Below are positions 5,762-10,309 of a stretch of DNA of 10,309 nucleotides, piece after piece. Within the stretch, counting starts at the first letter, position 1. Each line of letters starts with the position of its first letter. A model generated the notes under the pieces. The model made no database searches, was not told the origin of the DNA, and was given only the letters and a program-made list of their open reading frames with translations. The DNA is from a bacterium (GTDB lineage: Bacteria > Desulfobacterota > Binatia > UBA12015). The stretch covers positions 1 through 10,309 of the forward strand of contig JAPOLW010000097.1 in NCBI GenBank assembly GCA_029976905.1, given 5' to 3'. The translations under genes and the position numbers were made by a program.

Positions 5762-7735
5762 CTAGGCGCTCGCCAGGTTTTCGATCGTCACGGGCGGGAT
5801 CTCGTCCGCGGGCGTGAAACCCAGGATTCGTCCGAAGAACGCGAGCTCACCCTCGAGCGCCCGTTTGATGTTCTCGGCCTTGCGGAAGCCGTGTCCCTCG
5901 TCCGGAAAGATCACCAGCGCGACGGGAACCCCTTTGTCGCGCAGGGCCGCGACCATGCGTTCGGCCTGATTCGGTGGAACGACCTTGTCCTCACCGCCCT
6001 GGAAGAAGATGGCCGGGCAGTCGAGTCGTTCGCAGTGGAAGAGGGGAGAACGCTCCCGGTAGAGGGCCTCACCCTCCGGATAGGGGGCGACCAGCCAGTC
6101 GGTGTAGCGCGACTCGAATTTGTGGGTGTCCGCGGCCAGCGCGCCGAGGTCGCCGATGCCGTAGAGGCTTGCGCCGGCGCGAAAGACGTCGTGGAAGGTC
6201 AGTGCACAGAGCACCGTATAGCCGCCGGCACTGCTGCCGCTGATCGTGAGGCGATCGGGATCGGCCAGGCCGCGTTCGGCGGTGTGGCGGGCGGCGTGGA
6301 CGCAATCTTCCACGTCGATCCGACCCCATTGGCCTGCCAGGAGATCACGATAGGCGCGTCCGTAGCCGGTGCTTCCACCGTAGTTCACGTCGATGACCGC
6401 AAAGCCGCGGCTGGTCCAGTATTGGATGGGCAGATTGAACGATGGGTCGGTCGCCCCGGTGGGGCCGCCGTGCGAGCGCACCCGGAGCGGGGGCCGCTCT
6501 CCTTCGGGAGCGACGAAGTCCGGATTGGTCGGTGGGTAGTAGAAGGCGTAGGCGGTGCGGTCGCCGCTTTCGAATTCGAGTGGTTCGGCGACCGAGACCC
6601 AAGCCGGGTCGAGGTCCAGTTCCAGAGAACGGCGCAGGATCCGATGCCGGCCCGTCTCGAGGTCGAGATCGACGAGTTCGGCGGGGCGGAGGGTCGAGCC
6701 GCCCACGAAGAAAACATGGCCGTGCGCGACACGGAGGCCGCCGAAATCGACGTAGGGCACGGCCAGGGTTTCTTCGCGTCCGCTCTCGACGTCGATGCGC
6801 GCCAGGTGCCAGGATCCGTCGTGGCCGTAGGTGGCCACGATGGTGCCGGGATCCGCGAAATCCCAGGTCGACTGGCCGAAGGCCCACTGCGGACGGCCGA
6901 ATTCAGCGGCGCGCGGGCAAAGGGCGCGGTCGACGTCGTGCTCGTGACGGTAGAGATTCCACCAGCCCGTCCGGTCGGAGACGAAGTGCATCACGCCGTC
7001 AGGGGACCAGCGGGGTTGGAAGATCGATTCGCCGTGGCCGCCCGCGATCCGGCGGGCGTCGCGGGGCCGGCCCCCGTCGTCGACCGCGGCCACCCAGAGT
7101 TCGGTTTCCTGCCAGGGCATGTGCGGATGGTTCCAGGCGAGCCAGCACAACCGGGTGCCGTCGGGAGAAAGGCGGGGAGCCGCGTAGAAGTCGTGTCCGG
7201 AGACGAGGACCTCGGGCTCGCCGCCCGCGAGAGGAATCGCCACCAGGACGTTGGATGGCTCCCCTCCACCCGCGTGCGATTCGCCGACGGCGATCAGACG
7301 CTGCCGTGCGGTGTCCACGATCGCATCGGCAAAGCGCCACGGTCCTTCGGGGGTGAGGGCACGCGGAGCCACATCGGCGCTTTCGACCTCATAAAGTCGG
7401 CGGTCCCGGTCGTTGGAGAAGAAGATGCGTCCGTCGCCGACCGTCAGAGCGCCGCCGCCGTATTCGTGGACGCGCGATCGCACGCTCCAGGGGGCCGCGA
7501 GGAGATCTTCGGCGGTCGCGGTCGGCAGCCGGAGCGCGTCGCGGTCGGAGCGCGCTGCCGTTGCGGAGCGCAGGCGTACCAGAGCGATGCGACCTCCCTC
7601 GGCGGGGCGGCTCTCCGTCCACAGCAGATCGTCGCCTAGCGGCGCGATCGAACCGAGGCCCACGGCACCGGCGAGCATCCGGTCGGCGGTAATGGGCGAT
7701 TTCCAGGATCCGTAGGGTGCGGTCGTCCGGGCCAT
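5762..7735 (-). CDS. S9 family (prolyl oligopeptidase / acylaminoacyl-peptidase-like) serine peptidase
   Basis: This 657-residue two-domain hydrolase has an N-terminal region (about 20-380) that looks like a beta propeller, with repeated SPDG blades (190-193, 244-247) and Tyr/Trp-rich strands. The C-terminal alpha/beta-hydrolase domain carries SHGGPTG (421-427), NYGGSTGYGRAYR (451-463), the nucleophile elbow G500-SSAGG with S502, the acid D583 in GGEDKVVPP, and H615 in DEGHGF. The full Ser-Asp-His triad and S9C-like spacing are present. No signal peptide is visible, so a cytoplasmic oligopeptidase or aminoacyl-peptide hydrolase acting on short peptides is likely. The ATG at 7735 has only a poor ribosome binding site, but the protein begins close to it in the manner of homologues. 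It faces the SDR gene tail to tail and pgm head to head, so it is probably a single-gene unit. Confidence 0.92.
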   Translation of the reverse strand: MARTTAPYGSWKSPITADRMLAGAVGLGSIAPLGDDLLWTESRPAEGGRIALVRLRSATAARSDRDALRLPTATAEDLLAAPWSVRSRVHEYGGGALTVGDGRIFFSNDRDRRLYEVESADVAPRALTPEGPWRFADAIVDTARQRLIAVGESHAGGGEPSNVLVAIPLAGGEPEVLVSGHDFYAAPRLSPDGTRLCWLAWNHPHMPWQETELWVAAVDDGGRPRDARRIAGGHGESIFQPRWSPDGVMHFVSDRTGWWNLYRHEHDVDRALCPRAAEFGRPQWAFGQSTWDFADPGTIVATYGHDGSWHLARIDVESGREETLAVPYVDFGGLRVAHGHVFFVGGSTLRPAELVDLDLETGRHRILRRSLELDLDPAWVSVAEPLEFESGDRTAYAFYYPPTNPDFVAPEGERPPLRVRSHGGPTGATDPSFNLPIQYWTSRGFAVIDVNYGGSTGYGRAYRDLLAGQWGRIDVEDCVHAARHTAERGLADPDRLTISGSSAGGYTVLCALTFHDVFRAGASLYGIGDLGALAADTHKFESRYTDWLVAPYPEGEALYRERSPLFHCERLDCPAIFFQGGEDKVVPPNQAERMVAALRDKGVPVALVIFPDEGHGFRKAENIKRALEGELAFFGRILGFTPADEIPPVTIENLASA

Positions 7736-7792
7736 GTCGTCGGCCTACCGCGCAGGCGACCGCGCGGCCAGCCCGTCGATGTTCTCCGCGTA

Positions 7793-7801
7793 TGGTATGA
7801 C
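7793..7801 (+). promoter_or_regulatory. Possible extended -10 element for pgm
   Basis: TGG-TATGAC resembles an extended -10 (TGnTATAAT), in the only A/T-richer patch of the 109-nt divergent spacer and about 30 nt before the pgm ribosome binding site. No -35 box is recognisable at the expected distance. Confidence 0.3.
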
Positions 7802-7831
7802 CCTGGGTCGGGCGCCGAGCGCACCCGGACC

Positions 7832-7838
7832 GGGGGAG
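7832..7838 (+). promoter_or_regulatory. Ribosome binding site of pgm
   Basis: GGGGGAG ends 6 nt before the ATG at 7845. It selects this start over the in-frame ATG at 7734. Confidence 0.65.
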
Positions 7839-7844
7839 ATTTCG

Positions 7845-9497
7845 ATGGCCGTGCACGAACTCGCGGGAAAACCCGCACCGCAGGAGATCCTCGTCAACGT
7901 CCCACGTCTGGTGACGACCTATTTCGCGCATCGGCCCGATCCGGTCGATCCGACCCAACGGGTCGCCTTCGGGACCTCGGGCCACCGGGGGTCGTCTCTC
8001 GACGGGAGCTTCAACGAGAGCCACGTTCTCGCGATCTCGCAGGCGCTCGCCGAGCATCGCATCGCCGCCGGCATCGACGGACCGCTCTTCGTCGGGATCG
8101 ATACGCATGCCCTTTCCGAACCAGCCCTCGTCACCGCCGTCGAGGTCCTCGCAGCGAACGGTGTCGAGGTGGTCCTCGAGCAGGGCCTCGCCTACACGCC
8201 GACCCCGGTGATCTCGCACGCGATCCTGGCGCACAATCGCCGCACCCGCGCGCATCTGGCCGACGGCATCGTGCTGACGCCCTCGCACAATCCCCCGCGG
8301 GACGGCGGCTTCAAGTACAACCCGCCCTCCGGGGGACCCGCCGACGAGGGAACGACGGCGCGCATCCAGGACCGCGCCAACCAGATCCTCGAAGACGGGC
8401 TGGACGGAGTAAAGAGGCTTCCCTGGGCGCGTGCTCTGGCGCTCGAAACGACGCACGAGCGGGACAACGTGCGACCCTATGTCGATGATCTCGGCAACGT
8501 CGTCGACCTCGAGGCCGTCGCGCAGGCTGGTCTCCGCCTTGGCGTCCACCCTCTCGGTGGTGCCGGCGTCGGTCTCTGGGAGCCCATTGCGGCCACCTAT
8601 GATCTCGACATCGACGTGGTCGATCGCCGCGTGGACCCGACGTTCTCGTTCATGACCGTGGACCGCGACGGCAAGATTCGCATGGATTGCTCGTCGCCGT
8701 ATGCAATGGCGAGTCTCGTCGAGCTGCGCGATCGCTACGACCTAGCCTTCGGGAACGACGGGGATGCCGATCGTCATGGAATCGTGACGCGCGGCGCCGG
8801 GCTCCTCGCGCCGAACCACGTTCTGGCGGTCTTGATCCGCTACCTCTTCGAAACCCGCACGCAGTGGCCGGCGGCGACGGCCATCGGCAAGACGCTCGTC
8901 TCGAGCTCGATGATCGACCGGGTGGCCGGGCTTCTCGATCGTCGCCTCGCGGAAGTTCCGGTCGGCTTCAAGTGGTTCGTCGATGGCCTTTTCGACGGTT
9001 CGCTCGGATTCGGGGGCGAGGAGAGTGCCGGAGCCTCCTTCCTGCGCTTTGACGGCACGGTCTGGACCACCGACAAGGACGGCCCGGTCGTGAATCTACT
9101 GGCCGCCGAACTCACGGCCCGCAGCGGTCGGGACCCGGCCGAGCACTACCGGGCCCTCGAGGAGCGCTTTGGCAGCCCGGTCTACGAGCGCGTCGACGCG
9201 CCGGCGAGTCCGGCGCAGAAGAAGGCTTTGAAGAGCCTGGATGCCTCGCAGGTTGCCGCGACCGAACTCGCCGGGGAGCCGATCCTCGCCAAACTCACCC
9301 ACGCGCCGGCCAACGGCGCGGCTCTCGGGGGTCTCAAGGTGACGACCGGGAATGGTTGGTTCGCGGCACGCCCCTCGGGCACCGAGGATGTCTACAAGAT
9401 CTACGCGGAGAGTTTCCTCGGCCGCGACCATCTCGGGCAGATCCAGTCCGAAGCACAGGCTCTGGTCGACGGGGTTCTCCAGGGCGCGGCCTCCTGA
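7845..9497 (+). CDS. pgm: Alpha-D-glucose phosphate-specific phosphoglucomutase
   Basis: This 550-residue enzyme interconverts glucose 1-phosphate and glucose 6-phosphate through a phosphoserine, linking glycolysis to glycogen, trehalose and nucleotide-sugar synthesis in the cytoplasm. It is collinear with the long bacterial Pgm type (E. coli Pgm, 546 residues) and very similar across its length. FGTSGHRGS is at 42-50; the catalytic loop is TPSHNP (145-150) with S147 as phosphoserine; the metal loop is DGDADRHG (305-312); the sugar loop is GGEESAG (390-396); and the phosphate-binding loop is RPSGTED (509-515). The start MAVHELAGKPA matches the E. coli N-terminus MAIHNRAGQPA and has a ribosome binding site. 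The 37 extra residues readable from the ATG at 7734 have no counterpart in E. coli Pgm. The thiolase gene follows after 58 nt. No truncation or missing active-site residue is seen. Confidence 0.97.
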   Translation: MAVHELAGKPAPQEILVNVPRLVTTYFAHRPDPVDPTQRVAFGTSGHRGSSLDGSFNESHVLAISQALAEHRIAAGIDGPLFVGIDTHALSEPALVTAVEVLAANGVEVVLEQGLAYTPTPVISHAILAHNRRTRAHLADGIVLTPSHNPPRDGGFKYNPPSGGPADEGTTARIQDRANQILEDGLDGVKRLPWARALALETTHERDNVRPYVDDLGNVVDLEAVAQAGLRLGVHPLGGAGVGLWEPIAATYDLDIDVVDRRVDPTFSFMTVDRDGKIRMDCSSPYAMASLVELRDRYDLAFGNDGDADRHGIVTRGAGLLAPNHVLAVLIRYLFETRTQWPAATAIGKTLVSSSMIDRVAGLLDRRLAEVPVGFKWFVDGLFDGSLGFGGEESAGASFLRFDGTVWTTDKDGPVVNLLAAELTARSGRDPAEHYRALEERFGSPVYERVDAPASPAQKKALKSLDASQVAATELAGEPILAKLTHAPANGAALGGLKVTTGNGWFAARPSGTEDVYKIYAESFLGRDHLGQIQSEAQALVDGVLQGAAS

Positions 9498-9522
9498 GTC
9501 GGGGCCCGCCGGGCGGGACTCG
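9495..9522 (+). terminator. Hairpin over the pgm stop codon
   Basis: TGAGTC (9495-9500) can pair with GACTCG (9517-9522, one G-T pair). Inside it, GCCC (9504-9507) pairs with GGGC (9511-9514) around GCC, separated from the outer stem by a small internal loop. No T-tract follows, so a role as terminator or attenuator before the thiolase gene is only possible. Confidence 0.3.
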
Positions 9523-9555
9523 ACGAGCGTGCGATCGGGCAGTAGACCTACGCGC

Positions 9556-10309
9556 ATGGCGGCTGGTGCTTCCATCATTGGGTTTCACGAGCTCCCCCCG
9601 AGCAAAAAACCCGAAGGGCGTACCCCCCTGGGGCTGATCGCCGAGGCATCCCGGGGCGCGATCGCGGACGCTGGCCTACGACCGGCCGACATCGACGGCA
9701 TCGTCGTCTGCCCTGCGATGATGCAGTATTCGATGCTGTGGCCGTCGGTGGTGGCCGAGCACCTCGGACTCGTGCCCGCCTACCTCGAGTTCGTGGACCT
9801 CGGCGGCGCCACATCCTGCGCGATGGTGGCGCGTGCGGCCGCCGCAATCGAGGCGGGCCGTGCCCACAACGTATTGTGCGTGAACGGCGACACCTGGGAC
9901 CCAGGCGGGATGTATCGCAATCCGCCGCCGATGGTCTCGCCGTTGCGCGATTTCACGCTCCCCTACGGTGCCGCGGGGGCCAATGCCGACTATGCGATGG
10001 CCGCGCGTCTGCACATGGAGCGATACGGGACCACGTCACGCCAACTTGCGAAGATCGCCGTCGATCAGCGCACGAGCGCACTCGAAAACCCGCTCGCCCT
10101 CTTCCGGGGTGAACCGCTGGGCATCGACGACGTTCTCGCGTCTCCGATGGTGTGCGACCCCCTCCACAAGCTCGAGATCGTGCTGCCCTGCACCGGCGCC
10201 GAGGCGGTGATCGTGACGTCGACCGCGCGGGCCGGCGATGCGCCCCATCCCGCGGTGCCCGTGCTGGGCTACGGAGAGGCTCTCGCGCCCGACCCCTTCC
10301 AGCGCGAGG
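9556..10309 (+). CDS. SCP2-type thiolase (lipid-transfer protein family), 3' end beyond window
   Basis: The first 251 residues of a thiolase-fold protein of the SCP-x/SCP2 type (acetyl-CoA acetyltransferase or 'lipid-transfer protein'). SIIGFHE (6-12), then LADAGLRPADIDGIV-like residues (36-50), are the usual N-terminal strand and helix. DLGGATSCAMVARAAAAI (81-98) matches the segment carrying the thiolase cysteine, so C88 is the candidate nucleophile. Further along come PYGAAGANADYAMAARLHMERYGTTS-type residues (136-161) and ASPMVCDPL (195-203), all typical of this subfamily. The catalytic His and second Cys lie beyond the window. ATG 9556 is chosen because conserved sequence starts at once; a GTG at 9529 would add nine residues. 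No clear Shine-Dalgarno sequence is present. Such proteins usually act in beta-oxidation-like or sterol side-chain degradation, often beside a DUF35 OB-fold partner, which cannot be checked here. Confidence 0.88.
   Translation, partial: MAAGASIIGFHELPPSKKPEGRTPLGLIAEASRGAIADAGLRPADIDGIVVCPAMMQYSMLWPSVVAEHLGLVPAYLEFVDLGGATSCAMVARAAAAIEAGRAHNVLCVNGDTWDPGGMYRNPPPMVSPLRDFTLPYGAAGANADYAMAARLHMERYGTTSRQLAKIAVDQRTSALENPLALFRGEPLGIDDVLASPMVCDPLHKLEIVLPCTGAEAVIVTSTARAGDAPHPAVPVLGYGEALAPDPFQRE

Noticed and set aside
5891..7639. A 582-codon plus-strand frame opposite the S9 peptidase
   Set aside because: It lies antisense to a complete peptidase with an intact catalytic triad and shows no recognisable domain; a typical high-GC mirror frame.
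7389..8549. A 386-codon minus-strand frame opposite pgm
   Set aside because: It overlaps the highly conserved pgm coding sequence and the start of the S9 peptidase in another frame; Arg/Asp-rich composition without motifs.

Overview
The window is a gene-dense, very GC-rich stretch of bacterial chromosome with strongly G/C-biased third codon positions. That bias is why long spurious open frames appear opposite most genes. No rRNA, tRNA, CRISPR array, insertion sequence, phage gene or attachment site was found, and no stretch over 300 bases lacks a gene. The gene mix suggests a high-GC, probably uncultured bacterium of the myxobacterial/deltaproteobacterial or actinobacterial kind: a family VIII esterase-like serine hydrolase, a zinc-free MDR oxidoreductase, an SCP2-type thiolase, an S9 peptidase and an Nramp-related permease. 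The taxonomic placement is inference only.

Layout from left to right: the 3' part of bioD (+, 2-571); a family VIII esterase/beta-lactamase-fold hydrolase (+, 652-1875); a convergent MDR oxidoreductase (-, 1924-2940); a 227-nt gap holding four 24-bp GC-rich repeats and a candidate promoter; an Nramp-related membrane transporter (-, 3168-4610); a short divergent spacer; an extended SDR (+, 4748-5755); an S9 prolyl-oligopeptidase-family hydrolase (-, 5762-7735) only 6 nt from it tail to tail; a second divergent spacer; phosphoglucomutase pgm (+, 7845-9497); and the 5' part of an SCP2-type thiolase (+, from 9556, running off the window).

Most genes look like independent housekeeping or accessory metabolic units rather than one system. 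BioD makes dethiobiotin, Pgm interconverts glucose 1- and 6-phosphate, and the hydrolases, MDR and SDR enzymes and thiolase fit general catabolism of esters, peptides and lipids. Strand switches are frequent, so there are few candidate operons: possibly bioD-esterase, permease-MDR and pgm-thiolase.

I did not find a convincing new defence, mobile or biosynthetic system. The least ordinary part is 2938-3146, upstream of the MDR gene. It combines a perfect TTGACA box, a possible near-leaderless 55-residue proline-rich reading frame made by the 24-bp repeats, and a TGATG stop/start overlap with the MDR gene. The other point of note is the transporter, which has the Nramp-like framework but lacks the canonical metal-binding motifs.
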